Assembly: GCA_013002305.1 (NCBI GenBank)
Contig: JABDKG010000040.1
Location: forward strand, 124,001-188,000
Origin: Hellea sp.
Lineage (GTDB): Bacteria > Pseudomonadota > Alphaproteobacteria > Caulobacterales > Maricaulaceae
DNA: 64,000 nucleotides
Reading direction: 5' to 3'
A model generated the notes under the pieces. It did not search any database, was not told the DNA's origin, and saw only the letters and a program-made list of their open reading frames with translations. A program made the translations under genes and the position numbers. This document shows positions 1 through 9,580 of the stretch, piece after piece (the stretch's first letter is position 1; each line of letters opens with the position of its first letter).

Positions 1-430
1 CCCAGCATAGTAGAAGCGGAACATCGGTGCTGATGATGGTTGACGACAGCCACAGGGCCGGCATCAATAAATAGACCGCCGCTGCCCAAAACCCGGCCAC
101 GCTGGAAAAAGCGAACCGGGTTGTGCGATATATAATGTAGGCCGTGATTGAGTGGAGCAAAGGTGAGCCCATTCGAACCGCCCATTCCGCGTCCCCGAAA
201 ACAAATGTGACGGCGGCGATTACGGCGGCAATCCCGGGCGGTTTGGTGAAAAAGCCCCAATCCAAATCGTTGGACCAAGCCCAATACTGGGCTTCATCGC
301 CATGAAGGTTAAAAGGTGAAACTAAAAGAACACCTAGCCGGATCAGGAACAGGCTGCCAATCAGAAGCAGGACATATTTGTGATAATTTGGGCCTGAATC
401 TGCAGGGCTAATATTATTCCCTGCAGTCAA
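1..430 (-). CDS. GT39/ArnT-type membrane glycosyltransferase, N-terminal part
   Basis: The 3' part of this gene lies outside the window; about 143 N-terminal codons are visible. Proteins of this family sit in the inner membrane and move a sugar from a polyprenyl-phosphate donor onto a lipid or protein. After a first membrane segment (about residues 18-37) comes the loop motif HGDEAQYWAW followed by a TKPPG sequence, the arrangement typical of the acidic first periplasmic loop that carries the catalytic Asp in GT39/ArnT-like enzymes. Further hydrophobic segments follow. I place the start at a TTG (428-430) directly after the TAA of the upstream gene, since no ATG or GTG precedes the conserved region in this frame. 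The substrate cannot be told from the fragment. Confidence 0.72.
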   Translation of the reverse strand, partial: MTAGNNISPADSGPNYHKYVLLLIGSLFLIRLGVLLVSPFNLHGDEAQYWAWSNDLDWGFFTKPPGIAAVIAAVTFVFGDAEWAVRMGSPLLHSITAYIIYRTTRFAFSSVAGFWAAAVYLLMPALWLSSTIISTDVPLLLCW

Positions 431-1387
431 TTAGCTGATCTTTTCGTGAAACTGACCATGTTTGCGGTAGCGCTCTAAATAGGGCGGTACGATCGCTTCT
501 ATCGTTTCCAGATCAATCCCTAAATCGCTAAAGGATTTGGCGTTATCAGAAACGACATTATCCTGTTTCAGATTAGTCACCTGATCACGGGTCAGAAATG
601 GTTTCACGAACGGAAGCGCACCGATGATCTCGCCGACCATGCCAAGCGCGGTCGCGCCAACCCAAGGGACGGGCGCAAGAAAGCGTTTGCGGTCTATGGT
701 TTCAAGGGTGAACTGCATCAGCTGTTTGAATGTATAAGTACTGGGTCCGCCGAGTTCATAGGTCTCTCCGCTTGTGCCGTTCGCAAGTAATTTGGCAATC
801 GCCTGCGCGACATCGCCGGCGTAAACAGGTTGAAATTTTGTATCACCGCCAATGAGTGGAAGAATCGGAGTCATAGTTGCCATTTTGGCGAACCGGTTAA
901 AAAAACTATCTTCCGGGCCAAACATGATCGAAGGACGGATAATATCAGCGCTTGGAATCTCGTTTTGTAAATGTTCTTCGGCAAGACCTTTGGTATGGGC
1001 ATATTCGCTGCTTGAGTCCTTATCGGCGCCAATTGCAGACACTTGAACAAAATTTGTTACGCCGGCCATTTTGGCGGCCAACGCTAAATTTTCAGCGCCC
1101 GTCATATGCACGCTACCGAATTTTTGTTTTCCGGCTTCAAACAGGATCGACACCAGATTAACAACGGCGTCGGAGCCCTCAACGGCGCGAATGACCGAGT
1201 TTCTGAAGCGGATATTTGCCTGCATCAACTGGACTTGACCGACATTTCCAATCACGCGCAAATCTTGTGCTGTATGTGGGCGGCGAACCGGAACGCGAAC
1301 ACGCCAGCCATCTTTGACAAGCGCTCTGACAACATGTTTGCCGAGAAAACCCGAACCGCCAAAAACTGTGACCAAACCTTTTGTCAT
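431..1387 (-). CDS. NAD(P)-binding epimerase-like protein, complex I NDUFA9 family
   Basis: The 318-residue protein is an atypical short-chain dehydrogenase with a Rossmann fold. The dinucleotide-binding motif GGSGFLG is at residues 10-16, and the rest resembles the NmrA/NDUFA9 group of NAD(P)H-binding proteins, which in alphaproteobacteria and mitochondria include the accessory NDUFA9 subunit of respiratory complex I. Whether this protein binds complex I or acts as a free reductase cannot be read from sequence. Its stop codon directly abuts the TTG start of the downstream glycosyltransferase, so the two are probably cotranscribed. The length is usual for the family. Confidence 0.8.
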   Translation of the reverse strand: MTKGLVTVFGGSGFLGKHVVRALVKDGWRVRVPVRRPHTAQDLRVIGNVGQVQLMQANIRFRNSVIRAVEGSDAVVNLVSILFEAGKQKFGSVHMTGAENLALAAKMAGVTNFVQVSAIGADKDSSSEYAHTKGLAEEHLQNEIPSADIIRPSIMFGPEDSFFNRFAKMATMTPILPLIGGDTKFQPVYAGDVAQAIAKLLANGTSGETYELGGPSTYTFKQLMQFTLETIDRKRFLAPVPWVGATALGMVGEIIGALPFVKPFLTRDQVTNLKQDNVVSDNAKSFSDLGIDLETIEAIVPPYLERYRKHGQFHEKIS

Positions 1388-1456
1388 TTCGATACCTTTT
1401 ATATTCGCCGCTGAAATACGGGGTTTAGAGGTTCAAGTCCACGTATTTTTTAAGGC

Positions 1457-3187
1457 CTATTCCGATAAGGCCACGCCCTCGCGGCGCGGGTCAGCCCCGC
1501 CCGTATAGCTGCCATCAGGATTGCGATAAATGATGTGAAGCCCGGATATTTCGCCTTGGCTACGAACCACCTTATGACCTTTGGCTTCAAGCGCTTCGAT
1601 GATGGCGGCGTCGAGACGATTTTCCTCGAGGCGTACCGAGCCATTTCGGGCAATGACATTTGGAAGCACAATTGCCTCTTGCGGCGTTAGGCCCCAATCG
1701 ACAATTCCAACGATCGACTTGGCGGTATAGGCAATGATTGAATTCCCGCCCGGCGAACCACTGGTGAATAAAAACTCGCCATCGGCATCGAACGCGATCA
1801 TCGGCGCCATGGATGATCTCGGGCGTTTATGTGGCGCCACTGCATTGGCAATCGGTTCACCATTGTCGTCATGCGACCGGAAAGAAAAATCCGTCAGCTG
1901 ATTGTTGAGCATGAAGCCGCGCACCATGCGTTGGCTGCCAAAGACGCTTTCAACGGTTGTTGTCATGGCGACGGTCAGCCCGTCCTTATCGACAATTGTA
2001 AAATGCGATGTGCCAGGACTATCCGGGGTCGCGTCTTTGCCGCGTACGAAATCAACCGGGTTACCAGCCCTCACATCTTGCATTGCACTATCCATTGAGA
2101 TTAGCGTCGCGCGAGATTTTAGATAGTCTTTATCGAGCATCTCTTTGATCGGAACCGTGACGAAATCATCATCGGCAACATATTTATCCCGATCGGCATA
2201 AGACAGAAAGCTCGCCTCAATAAATGTGTGCCAGCCTTCCGCACTATTGCCGAGCCCGGCCATGTCAAAATTCTCAAGCGTTCCTAAAATCGACAAAACC
2301 GCCAATGATCCTGACGCAGGCGGCATCGCCCCGCACAGGGTCAATTCGCGATAATCTCCGCAAAGAGCAGGTTCTTTTTGAGCCTCATAGGCGGCCATGT
2401 CATCGAGGGTTAAATAGCCGGGCAGGGGCTCTTCCTGGGTCGCGGCAATTATATCATTGGCGATGGGCGGCTCGAGCAATGCGCGCGGGTTATCCTGAAG
2501 GGCACGCAGGGTTTCGGCATAAGGCTGATTGTCCCGTAAAAACCCAACCTGATGCGGCTCGCCATTGTCATCAAAAAAGTAGGCACCTGCATTAATATCG
2601 CTGCCAAAACCATATCCCGCAGCGCGTTTGATCAGTCCGGCAAGACGCGGACTGATTTCAAAACCATGTTCTGCAAGCGCAATGCCGGGTTCGAAATTTT
2701 TCTCCCATGCCAGTTTACCATAGTCCCCGTGAGCTTTCTCAAGCATTGACATGACGCCCGGAACGCCGGTTGAGCGGCCAGAGGTGATTCCGGAGAAATA
2801 GCGGATAGGCTCTCCAGTTTCTGGATCCAGAAACATATCCGAGCTCACGCCAGCAGGCGCTTTTTCTCTCCCATTATAAAACCAGACATCACCGGTCTTA
2901 TTATCATAGACGATCATAAATGCGCCGCCGGCAATGCCGGAACTTTGCGGCTCCACCAATCCCAGGACGGTTTGAACGGCAATTGCCGCATCTACAGCAG
3001 AGCCGCCTTCGCGCAGGATTTCCAATCCGGTCTCAACCGCGTGGCGATTAGCTGCAGCCACCATCCCCGGCGCGGTCGCAACTGTTATGCCCACACCTGG
3101 TATAATTTGTGTTTCTTCAGCCTGCTTGCCCTTGCATCCGGCAACGACCAGTACAGCCGAAATTAGTAGTCCAGAAAGCGCTTTCAT
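1457..3187 (-). CDS. ggt: Gamma-glutamyltransferase, lipoprotein form
   Basis: The enzyme cleaves gamma-glutamyl bonds such as that of glutathione and passes the glutamyl group to water or an amino acid. It is made as a proenzyme that cuts itself before a Thr, which becomes the nucleophile of the small subunit. Here the Thr is at about residue 393 in the motif PGTSHFTIVD, and a GSPGG motif lies further on, as in the family. The N-terminus is a lipoprotein signal with lipobox VVAGC (Cys18), so the enzyme is probably anchored in the envelope and faces the periplasm, unlike soluble periplasmic E. coli Ggt. The length of 576 residues is normal. The gene is divergent from a P1-family peptidase, with only 29 bp between the two start codons. 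Confidence 0.93.
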   Translation of the reverse strand: MKALSGLLISAVLVVAGCKGKQAEETQIIPGVGITVATAPGMVAAANRHAVETGLEILREGGSAVDAAIAVQTVLGLVEPQSSGIAGGAFMIVYDNKTGDVWFYNGREKAPAGVSSDMFLDPETGEPIRYFSGITSGRSTGVPGVMSMLEKAHGDYGKLAWEKNFEPGIALAEHGFEISPRLAGLIKRAAGYGFGSDINAGAYFFDDNGEPHQVGFLRDNQPYAETLRALQDNPRALLEPPIANDIIAATQEEPLPGYLTLDDMAAYEAQKEPALCGDYRELTLCGAMPPASGSLAVLSILGTLENFDMAGLGNSAEGWHTFIEASFLSYADRDKYVADDDFVTVPIKEMLDKDYLKSRATLISMDSAMQDVRAGNPVDFVRGKDATPDSPGTSHFTIVDKDGLTVAMTTTVESVFGSQRMVRGFMLNNQLTDFSFRSHDDNGEPIANAVAPHKRPRSSMAPMIAFDADGEFLFTSGSPGGNSIIAYTAKSIVGIVDWGLTPQEAIVLPNVIARNGSVRLEENRLDAAIIEALEAKGHKVVRSQGEISGLHIIYRNPDGSYTGGADPRREGVALSE

Positions 3188-3216
3188 TTCTTGTCCTGTC
3201 CGTTAGTTTTGAGCCT

Positions 3217-4170
3217 ATGAAAAATAATATACTCGATGTCGGCGGTTTGAAAATCGGTAACGCCTATGACGAAAAGGTCAAGACCGGCGTGACCGTTATT
3301 CTACCTAATGAACCGGCTTTTTGCGCAGTTGATGTCCGCGGCGGCGGACCGGGCACCCGCGAAACCGATGCCCTATCGGATGGAGGCCTGATCGATCAGG
3401 TTCACGCCGTCGTTTTATCGGGCGGTTCGGTCTATGGGCTTGCAGCCGCAGACGGGGTTACGTCATGGCTGGGTGATCAGCGTATCGGCTATGCGCCGGG
3501 GCCTGCGCCCATTCCGGTTTCGCCTGTCGTTCCATCGGCCATCCTGTTTGACAATGCTAATGGCGGCGATAAAAACTGGGGCAATAATCCACCCTTTCGC
3601 GGATTAGGCTTTGCCGCCTGCAATGCAGCGGGTCGGGGCCTCGGACAGGGCCGTATCGGCGCGGGATATGGCGCAAGTGCTGGGCTCTATCCGGGCGGAC
3701 TTGGGAGCGCGTCGGAAAAAGTTGGCGATATCACGGTCGGCGCGATCATTGCGGCCAATCCTGTAGGATCACCCTTTATGCCCGGGACCGATTGTTTTTG
3801 GGCCTGGCCATTTGAACAAGAAGATGAATATGGCGGCAAGCGCCCGCCCGCCGATTTTAAATATTCGCCGCCCAAAGATACAAAACTTGAATTTCTAAAA
3901 TCCGGGGGTCAATCGACCGTCATTGGCGTGATAGCGACTGACGCGAAGCTTGGCCGCCGAACGCTCAAACGTCTCGCAATTATGGCGCAGGACGGCATTC
4001 CGATGGCAGTACAGCCGTCTCATACGCCGCTTGATGGCGATACGATATTTGCCCTGTCCGTGGGTGACATAGAATGTATTTCGCCGCCCCATTTGGCCGA
4101 GCTTGGCGCAGCAGCAGCGCGCTGCGTCGCACGGGCCCTATCGCGGGGTGTCTATGAGGCGATGAAATGA
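3217..4170 (+). CDS. P1 family (S58, DmpA-like) peptidase
   Basis: This is a relative of DmpA/BapA, aminopeptidases that self-cleave into two subunits and release N-terminal residues from small peptides, including D- or beta-amino acids. Family features seen are DVRGGGPGTRETD near the start, the motif LSGGSVYGLAAADGV, and the presumed processing site around GGQST followed by VIGVIATDAKL, where a Ser/Thr becomes the new N-terminus. The reading frame stays open upstream to 3109, but that part runs antisense inside ggt. The ATG at 3217 gives 317 residues and starts on the conserved region. No clear Shine-Dalgarno sequence precedes it. The stop overlaps the next start by 4 bp (ATGA), so translation of the acetyltransferase is probably coupled. 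Confidence 0.85.
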   Translation: MKNNILDVGGLKIGNAYDEKVKTGVTVILPNEPAFCAVDVRGGGPGTRETDALSDGGLIDQVHAVVLSGGSVYGLAAADGVTSWLGDQRIGYAPGPAPIPVSPVVPSAILFDNANGGDKNWGNNPPFRGLGFAACNAAGRGLGQGRIGAGYGASAGLYPGGLGSASEKVGDITVGAIIAANPVGSPFMPGTDCFWAWPFEQEDEYGGKRPPADFKYSPPKDTKLEFLKSGGQSTVIGVIATDAKLGRRTLKRLAIMAQDGIPMAVQPSHTPLDGDTIFALSVGDIECISPPHLAELGAAAARCVARALSRGVYEAMK

Positions 4171-4643
4171 TCGGCGGTATTCGTCCGGTTCATTATCCTC
4201 AGCTCCTCAAGATCAATGAAGAATTTGTCCATTGGCTATCTCCGCTCGATGAACAGGAGCTCAAACGCATTTTAAAACTCGCTGGCTATGCCCGTCAGAT
4301 CAATAGCGCGCAGGGCGTCATCATCGCCTACCCGCATGATGTCGATTATCCGGATCATAAGAATCTAAATTGGCTAAGGCCGCGCGTCGAGAATTTTTTC
4401 TATATAGACCGGGTCATTATTGACAGCGCCGCGCAAGGCAAAGGCTTTGGCCGTCAGCTCTATAATGATTTTGAATATTATGCCCGCACGAAAGGCTTTT
4501 CAAATCTGGCCTGCGAGGTGAATACAAAACCAGATAATCCCGGATCCCACAAATTTCATCTGTCTCTAGGATTTGAGCCAATCGGTGAGCAGTATTTTCA
4601 AAGCTACGAGAAATCAGTCCGTTATTATAAAAAAGCGCTTTAA
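4167..4643 (+). CDS. GNAT family N-acetyltransferase
   Basis: A 158-residue protein with the GNAT layout: an N-terminal strand-helix (IRPVHYPQLLKINEEFV), a beta-strand stretch FYIDRVIIDSAAQGKGFGRQLY carrying the acetyl-CoA-binding Q/R-x-x-G-x-G/A pattern (QGKGFG), and a C-terminal part with NTKPDNPGSHKFHLSLGF, the usual motif B. The acceptor is unknown. The ATG overlaps the stop of the P1 peptidase by 4 bp, suggesting one operon, possibly with peptide or amino-acid derivatives as substrates. It converges on the damaged cupin gene with a 4-bp overlap at the 3' ends. Confidence 0.85.
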   Translation: MIGGIRPVHYPQLLKINEEFVHWLSPLDEQELKRILKLAGYARQINSAQGVIIAYPHDVDYPDHKNLNWLRPRVENFFYIDRVIIDSAAQGKGFGRQLYNDFEYYARTKGFSNLACEVNTKPDNPGSHKFHLSLGFEPIGEQYFQSYEKSVRYYKKAL

Positions 4644-5104
4644 AATGACGAGCCATCTTTTCTGACCCATACCCGATCGGCGGCGCCGGTCATAGGGAGA
4701 TCCATATCAATATCTGGATAGTAACAATGATCCTTTTCGGGCGCTCGCGTTCCGATGACCAAAAATGTAACATTCTCATTTGAGCGGTTGATCATGTGAT
4801 GGCCATTTCCGTCTCCGCCAGGATGAGCTGTAATTTCACCGGGCGACAATAGCTGTTCACCATCATCATCTATGAAGGTCGGGTGGCCTGAAATAATATA
4901 AACCAATTCATCCTCAAAAGAGTGCCAGTGACGCTACGATGACCAAGCACCCGGGGGCAGAGTATAAGTTCGTGCACCAAATTGAGTTAGTCCGGCGGCA
5001 CCGCTGATATCGCGGCTACGTTTTGTCAGGCAGGGCACGTCAAATGGCGCGGGATATCCAGTGCCAATATTCTCGTCTAGTGCCATGTGATTTATTTTGG
5101 GCAT
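4640..5104 (-). pseudogene. Cupin-domain protein gene interrupted by an in-frame amber codon
   Basis: Read from the ATG at 5102-5104, one frame encodes a 154-codon cupin but carries a TAG at 4934-4936. Upstream of it is a normal N-terminal part (begins MPKINHMALDENIG, ends LPPGAWSS). Downstream the frame continues as RHWHSFEDELVYIISG and reaches a proper end. The family motif is typically SSQRHWH, so TAG most simply replaces CAG (Gln) by one transition. The metal-binding His residues of the cupin motif lie just after the stop, so an N-terminal fragment alone would be inactive. A TTG at 4904-4906 could restart translation but would lose the HWH motif. Either this is a young pseudogene, a sequencing error, or the stop is read through. 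Confidence 0.8.
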
Positions 5105-5154
5105 GAGCTTAGCTCCTTCTTGCGCTTTGGCTATTAAAACGCTTTAAGCCTCTC

Positions 5155-6318
5155 ATGTCGAGAATTGTAACATGTGATCCGGTAAAATTTGCGCAGGACC
5201 TAATTCGCAAGCCGTCTATCACGCCGGTTGATGCGGGCGCCTTGGATGTCTTGCAAAACCACCTGGAAAATCTGGGCTTTGCCTGTACGCGCTATCCGTT
5301 TGGTGAAGGCGAAGATCGAGTTGATAATCTGTATGCCCGCCTCGGAACGGCTGCGCCGAATTTTTGTTTTGCGGGCCATACGGATGTTGTCCCGGTCGGC
5401 GATGAGGGAAAATGGGACAGCGCCCCGTTTGACGCGGCGCTCAAAAACGGTGAGCTTTGGGGACGAGGCGCCGCCGATATGAAAGGCGCGATTGCCGCCT
5501 TTGTTGCTGCGCTAACCAATCTGCTTGCCATTGGCTGGAAGCCGTCTGGATCGATTAGTTTTCTGATAACAGGAGATGAAGAAGGTCCGGCGGTCAACGG
5601 CACGGATAAACTCCTTAAGGCGATCACTAAAGCCGGCGAAGTGATTGATCATTGTCTGGTCGGGGAGCCGACCAATCCTGACGCGCTCGGCGATATGATC
5701 AAAAATGGCCGCCGCGGATCGCTTAATGCCAAGCTGACTGTCAAAGGCCAACAAGGCCATGTTGCTTATCCGCACCGGGCGAGTAATCCGCTGCCGACCA
5801 TGATCACGCTTTTATCGCATTTGCAGGAACGGCACCTGGATGACGGGAACGATTTTTTTCAGCCGTCTAATCTGGAAGTCACCTCAATAGATGTTGGCAA
5901 CACCGCCCACAATGTCATTCCCGAAGAGGCCCATGCCAAATTTAATATCCGCTTTAACACAGAACATCGCGGGGACGATCTTAAGGACTGGATACAAAAA
6001 GAAGTCGCCGCCATACAATCGGGCTATGACGGCGTTATCGAAGCTGACCTTCGTGTCACAGGCGAAGCATTCCTGACCGACCCCTGCAGCTTTACTGACA
6101 CGATCCAATCAGCGGTTGAAGAGATCACAGAACGCCGCCCCGAGCTATCCACGTCCGGCGGCACGTCAGATGCGCGCTACATCACACATTATGCACCCGT
6201 CGTCGAGTTTGGACTGGTGGGCGCAACCATGCATCAATTTAATGAACGGGTCGCCATTTCGGATATTGAGACGCTCACAGAAATATACAGCCTCGTGCTA
6301 CGGAAATATTTCTCATGA
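5155..6318 (+). CDS. dapE: Succinyl-diaminopimelate desuccinylase
   Basis: DapE hydrolyses N-succinyl-LL-2,6-diaminopimelate to LL-diaminopimelate and succinate, a step of lysine and peptidoglycan precursor synthesis. The protein of 387 residues is an M20 metallopeptidase. Visible are the first metal motif [10 protein letters not shown] (His75, Asp77), the bridging Asp in GRGAADMKG (about Asp108) and the catalytic Glu pair in TGDEEGPA (about 142-143). The dimerisation domain in the middle and the C-terminal GGTSDARY segment are typical of DapE rather than of other M20 members. The stop codon overlaps the next start by 4 bp. dapB and lysC of the same pathway lie elsewhere in the window and are not clustered with it. 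Confidence 0.95.
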   Translation: MSRIVTCDPVKFAQDLIRKPSITPVDAGALDVLQNHLENLGFACTRYPFGEGEDRVDNLYARLGTAAPNFCFAGHTDVVPVGDEGKWDSAPFDAALKNGELWGRGAADMKGAIAAFVAALTNLLAIGWKPSGSISFLITGDEEGPAVNGTDKLLKAITKAGEVIDHCLVGEPTNPDALGDMIKNGRRGSLNAKLTVKGQQGHVAYPHRASNPLPTMITLLSHLQERHLDDGNDFFQPSNLEVTSIDVGNTAHNVIPEEAHAKFNIRFNTEHRGDDLKDWIQKEVAAIQSGYDGVIEADLRVTGEAFLTDPCSFTDTIQSAVEEITERRPELSTSGGTSDARYITHYAPVVEFGLVGATMHQFNERVAISDIETLTEIYSLVLRKYFS

Positions 6319-6902
6319 ATCTCGCCCGTTATTTTTCAGGCACGATTAAGGCACTCGGGTCATCTAAAACTTGGTCCGATGATTTTGATCTGACCCGTGC
6401 CGGGTTGCAGCAATCATTTCTAGCGCTTTTATTATCGCTGCCATTTTATTTTGTTTGCGCTGCGGCAGTGGTAAAATTTCGTAACGAAGTGCTCGCCAAT
6501 AGTCCTGATTATGACGGTGCTCCTGACGCTTATCTGCCGATTGGCGGATTTGTTCTTTTGCTTCTGCTCTATGCGCTGATGTTTCCGCTCTGCGTTTATA
6601 TTTTCACGCTCGTCTTTGATCGGCAAGACCGGTTTCGGCCCTGGGTGATTGTGCGCCATTGGGCGTTTTTCTTTGTCGCATTGGCCGCCGCTATTCTAAT
6701 GGGATTATCGCTGCTCGGGGTGCTCCCATTTCAAATGGCTTTGCTCCCCGTATTTATTCTTTATCTCGGAACGCTCGCTATCGATATTAGGCTCGCGCAA
6801 AAAATCGGCGGATTTGAATGGGGTGCGGCTATACTGGCCGGATGCCTGATCACGGCCATGGGCCTAATGATGATCCTGATCGGCATGACCCAATATATTT
6901 AA
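6315..6902 (+). CDS. Unknown integral membrane protein with about five TM segments
   Basis: A 195-residue hydrophobic protein that I do not recognise. Likely membrane segments are at about residues 31-53, 75-100, 112-136, 138-158 and 168-192, with a short N-terminal cytosolic part. No catalytic motif is visible. The ATG overlaps the dapE stop by 4 bp, so it is probably translated by coupling and belongs to the dapE operon. Membrane proteins of this general look are common beside dapE in alphaproteobacteria, but this does not give a function. It converges with the next gene with only 2 bp between their ends. Confidence 0.7.
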   Translation: MNLARYFSGTIKALGSSKTWSDDFDLTRAGLQQSFLALLLSLPFYFVCAAAVVKFRNEVLANSPDYDGAPDAYLPIGGFVLLLLLYALMFPLCVYIFTLVFDRQDRFRPWVIVRHWAFFFVALAAAILMGLSLLGVLPFQMALLPVFILYLGTLAIDIRLAQKIGGFEWGAAILAGCLITAMGLMMILIGMTQYI

Positions 6903-6904
6903 CC

Positions 6905-7375
6905 TTAAGCGTCTACGACAAGGCTACCATTTCTAACAGAAATCCAATTTCTGTCCTGGTTTCGATTATCGAATAACGCCCATTCTGGGTCACCTTTGGA
7001 ATTCATGAATGACAATACATGATACTCATCGGCAAGCGAAACTGAAATTTCGGGGAGACGGCCAAATAGTGAAATAGCTTTAACTTTTAGCCCTATTAGC
7101 TTCCCAAATGCCGATGGCCATTCCTGCTCGTCACACCAAGCGCCGCATAATACCTGATTACTCTTTTCGATGCGCCAATTCCACTCGATCATAATGTTAA
7201 ATTCGCCACTTGGATTACCCGGCGAACCGTCCGTTCTCAATCTATCTTTAAGGGGTCCAAATTCCAAAAATATCGCAGAACCATGACCTTGCCAGATATG
7301 TGACAGCTTGAGGCCAATCAATTCATTTGCTAATTTGGCGAAAAGTTTTTCGACGCTAACTGCTGTCATAATCAA
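6905..7375 (-). CDS. Hypothetical protein, small soluble beta-rich type
   Basis: A 156-residue protein of unknown function. It has no signal peptide or membrane segment. The pattern of alternating hydrophobic residues, a conserved-looking tryptophan-rich stretch (IEWNWRIE) and a late segment DPEWALFDN suggest a mostly beta fold; such compact proteins occur among immunity-like and DUF families, but I cannot assign one. The start overlaps the 3' end of truA by 20 bp on the same strand, which suggests it is the last gene of the truA operon. The MIM start could equally be the second Met. Confidence 0.6.
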   Translation of the reverse strand: MIMTAVSVEKLFAKLANELIGLKLSHIWQGHGSAIFLEFGPLKDRLRTDGSPGNPSGEFNIMIEWNWRIEKSNQVLCGAWCDEQEWPSAFGKLIGLKVKAISLFGRLPEISVSLADEYHVLSFMNSKGDPEWALFDNRNQDRNWISVRNGSLVVDA

Positions 7376-8102
7376 CCTTCACCAAATATAATCCGTCGGG
7401 CGGCGCAACCGGGCCGCAAGCCGTCCGGTCTTTGGCTTCGAGCGCGTCGATGACGTCGTGTTTTGTCCAATTGCCGCGTCCAACTTCGTTGAGCGTGCCA
7501 GTGATTGAGCGCACTTGTTTGTGCAGGAAGCTTTGGGCACGGACTTGGATGTGAACTTCATCGCCTGCGCGCAGAACGGTGATGGCGTCCATGGTTTTGA
7601 TGGGGCTTTTGGATTGGCATTGCGTATCCCGAAAGGTGGTGAAGTCGTGTTTTCCGACCAGCTCCTGCGCGGCCTCATGCATGGCGTCAACGTCGACTTT
7701 ATAGGGTACGCGCCAAACCCGGCCCCGCTCAAGGGCGAGCTTTGGACGGCGATCGATCATACGGTAAAGATATTGACGCTCAATGGCATCGAAACGCGCA
7801 TGAAAGTCGTCGCTAACTTTTACCGCATTTATGACAGAGATTGGATGATCACCCAGATGGAAATTGATCGCATCGCGAACTTTGTCATTTCGCAGGTCTT
7901 TAACGAGGTCAACATGGGCGATTTGCGAAAGGGCGTGGACGCCGGCATCGGTGCGGCCCGACCCGTAAACCAACGCTGGTTCGCCGTTGAGTCCGAGAAC
8001 GGCTTCTTCCATAGCGCCCTGAACCGTCGGGGCGTGGTCTTGCCACTGCCATCCAGAATAGGGCCCGCCATCATATTCGATTGTCAGCTTATATCGAGGC
8101 AT
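7356..8102 (-). CDS. truA: tRNA pseudouridine(38-40) synthase
   Basis: TruA converts uridines 38, 39 and 40 of the tRNA anticodon arm to pseudouridine. The protein has 248 residues, the usual length. The catalytic Asp is Asp52 in the motif [12 protein letters not shown], the family signature. The N-terminus ([18 protein letters not shown]) and the C-terminal [15 protein letters not shown] segment also match. It follows fmt and def on the minus strand with an 8-bp gap to fmt, and this def-fmt-truA order is common in alphaproteobacteria. Confidence 0.95.
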   Translation of the reverse strand: MPRYKLTIEYDGGPYSGWQWQDHAPTVQGAMEEAVLGLNGEPALVYGSGRTDAGVHALSQIAHVDLVKDLRNDKVRDAINFHLGDHPISVINAVKVSDDFHARFDAIERQYLYRMIDRRPKLALERGRVWRVPYKVDVDAMHEAAQELVGKHDFTTFRDTQCQSKSPIKTMDAITVLRAGDEVHIQVRAQSFLHKQVRSITGTLNEVGRGNWTKHDVIDALEAKDRTACGPVAPPDGLYLVKVDYDSS

Positions 8103-8110
8103 GAACCGTC

Positions 8111-9028
8111 TTAGCTGAAAATACTGCCTGGCGGAACCGGAAGCCCGTGCAGAAAATCTTCGGCGTTCATTTTCGGTTTTCCGGGGGCTTGAAGCTCCGT
8201 GACCCGAAGCGCGCCGTCTCCGCAGGCAATCAATAGATTATCATCCAGCGCTTCGCCGGGCTCCCCGGTTCCGTCTTCGGGTTTGGCGAAATGGATCTTA
8301 AGCCGTTTGCTGTCCAGTTCACACCATGCGCCGGGAAACGGATTTAGGCCTCTTATATGGCAATCTAGTTCAGCGGCGGGACGGGTCCAGTCTATCCGCG
8401 CTTCCTTTTTTGAAATTTTCTCTGCGTAGAGCGGCTCGCCCGTTTGCGGTGTCGGAACAAACCCGCCGCGTTCCAGCGCCGCTAAGGCGCGAGGCCACAT
8501 GCCCGCGCCAATTCGGGAGAGCCGATCAAATAATATTTCCGCTGTGTCGTCGTCGCGAATATCAACGAATTCCGAGAGCAGAATATCGCCAGTATCCAAT
8601 CCTTTGGCCATTTGCATAATCTGGCACGCCGTTTGTTGATCGCCGGCCATGATCGCGCGCTGCACCGGCGCCGCGCCGCGCCAGCGGGGCAAGAGCGAGG
8701 CATGTAAATTCAAACAGCCATATTTCGGCGCGTCGAGCGCGCGCTGCGGCAGGATCTGCCCGTAAGCCACAACACAGGCAACATCGGGCTCGAGCTCTTC
8801 CAGATCATCAATGATGGTGGACTTGCGAAACTTTTCCGGCGTATGAACGGGGATGCCCATAATTTCGGCGAACTGATGGACCGGACTTTTGGTTAGGCGC
8901 AAACCGCGGCCAGCTTTGCGCGGCGGCTGCGTATAGACGCGCGCCACATCATAACCGGCGGCAATAATTTCAGAGAGACTGGGCACGGCAAATTCCGGCG
9001 TGCCCATAAACACGACGCGCAGAACCAT
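8111..9028 (-). CDS. fmt: Methionyl-tRNA formyltransferase
   Basis: Fmt transfers a formyl group from 10-formyltetrahydrofolate to initiator Met-tRNA. The 305-residue protein has the catalytic signature [15 protein letters not shown] with Asn107 and His109, and the later catalytic Asp in [12 protein letters not shown]. The C-terminal tRNA-binding OB-like domain follows (from about residue 205). The gene lies two bases after def, so the enzymes that add and later remove the formyl group are in one operon. Confidence 0.96.
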   Translation of the reverse strand: MVLRVVFMGTPEFAVPSLSEIIAAGYDVARVYTQPPRKAGRGLRLTKSPVHQFAEIMGIPVHTPEKFRKSTIIDDLEELEPDVACVVAYGQILPQRALDAPKYGCLNLHASLLPRWRGAAPVQRAIMAGDQQTACQIMQMAKGLDTGDILLSEFVDIRDDDTAEILFDRLSRIGAGMWPRALAALERGGFVPTPQTGEPLYAEKISKKEARIDWTRPAAELDCHIRGLNPFPGAWCELDSKRLKIHFAKPEDGTGEPGEALDDNLLIACGDGALRVTELQAPGKPKMNAEDFLHGLPVPPGSIFS

Positions 9029-9030
9029 GC

Positions 9031-9549
9031 TTAGCTCGCGGCTTTCAGTTTCTGGGCTTTTTGTACCTTTTTTATAGCGCGGGTTTTTTTGAGCTTGGAC
9101 AGATAGTCGATAAAGACGACGCCCTTGAGATGGTCCAATTCATGCTGAATACACACGGCGTAAAGTCCCTCGGCCCATTCCGTGACCCGCTTGCCGTTAT
9201 AATCTAAGTAGGTGATCCGGCAGCGTTTAGGACGATCTACCGTATCGAAAACTTCCGGAACCGACAGACAACCCTCATCATATGGGACAAATTCTTCATC
9301 GACCTCAAGAATTTCCGGATTGACGAAATAACGCGGCGCAGGCTCCTCGCCTTCTTTGGCAAGATCCATGACGATGACATTGATAGGCTCGCCGATTTGA
9401 ATAGCCGCAAGGCCGATGCCGGGCGCAGCATACATAGTCGCCAGCATGTCATCCATCAGGGCGCGTGTTTCATCGGTCACCGCTTTGACAGGCTTTGACA
9501 CCTGTTTGAGGATCGGATTGGGCACGGTCAATATTTCGCGTATAGCCAT
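9031..9549 (-). CDS. def: Peptide deformylase
   Basis: Def removes the N-formyl group from nascent proteins. The 172-residue sequence carries all three motifs: GIGLAAIQ (44-51), EGCLSVP (92-98, with the metal-ligand Cys94) and QHELDHLKG (135-143, with metal ligands His136 and His140 and catalytic Glu137). The presence of Leu in HELDH is a small variation on the usual HExDH. The C-terminal Lys-rich tail is normal for type 1 enzymes. It is the first gene of the def-fmt-truA set. Confidence 0.96.
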   Translation of the reverse strand: MAIREILTVPNPILKQVSKPVKAVTDETRALMDDMLATMYAAPGIGLAAIQIGEPINVIVMDLAKEGEEPAPRYFVNPEILEVDEEFVPYDEGCLSVPEVFDTVDRPKRCRITYLDYNGKRVTEWAEGLYAVCIQHELDHLKGVVFIDYLSKLKKTRAIKKVQKAQKLKAAS

Positions 9550-9580
9550 GAAGGTTAGTTAGGGACGGGCAGAGGCCGGG

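Noticed and set aside
1428-1445. GAGGTTCAAGTCCACG, resembling a tRNA T-arm
   Set aside because: No acceptor, D or anticodon stems around it.
7515-8114. Long open frame of 199 codons on the plus strand opposite truA
   Set aside because: Complete antisense to a well-supported gene; the high third-position bias of the true gene explains it.
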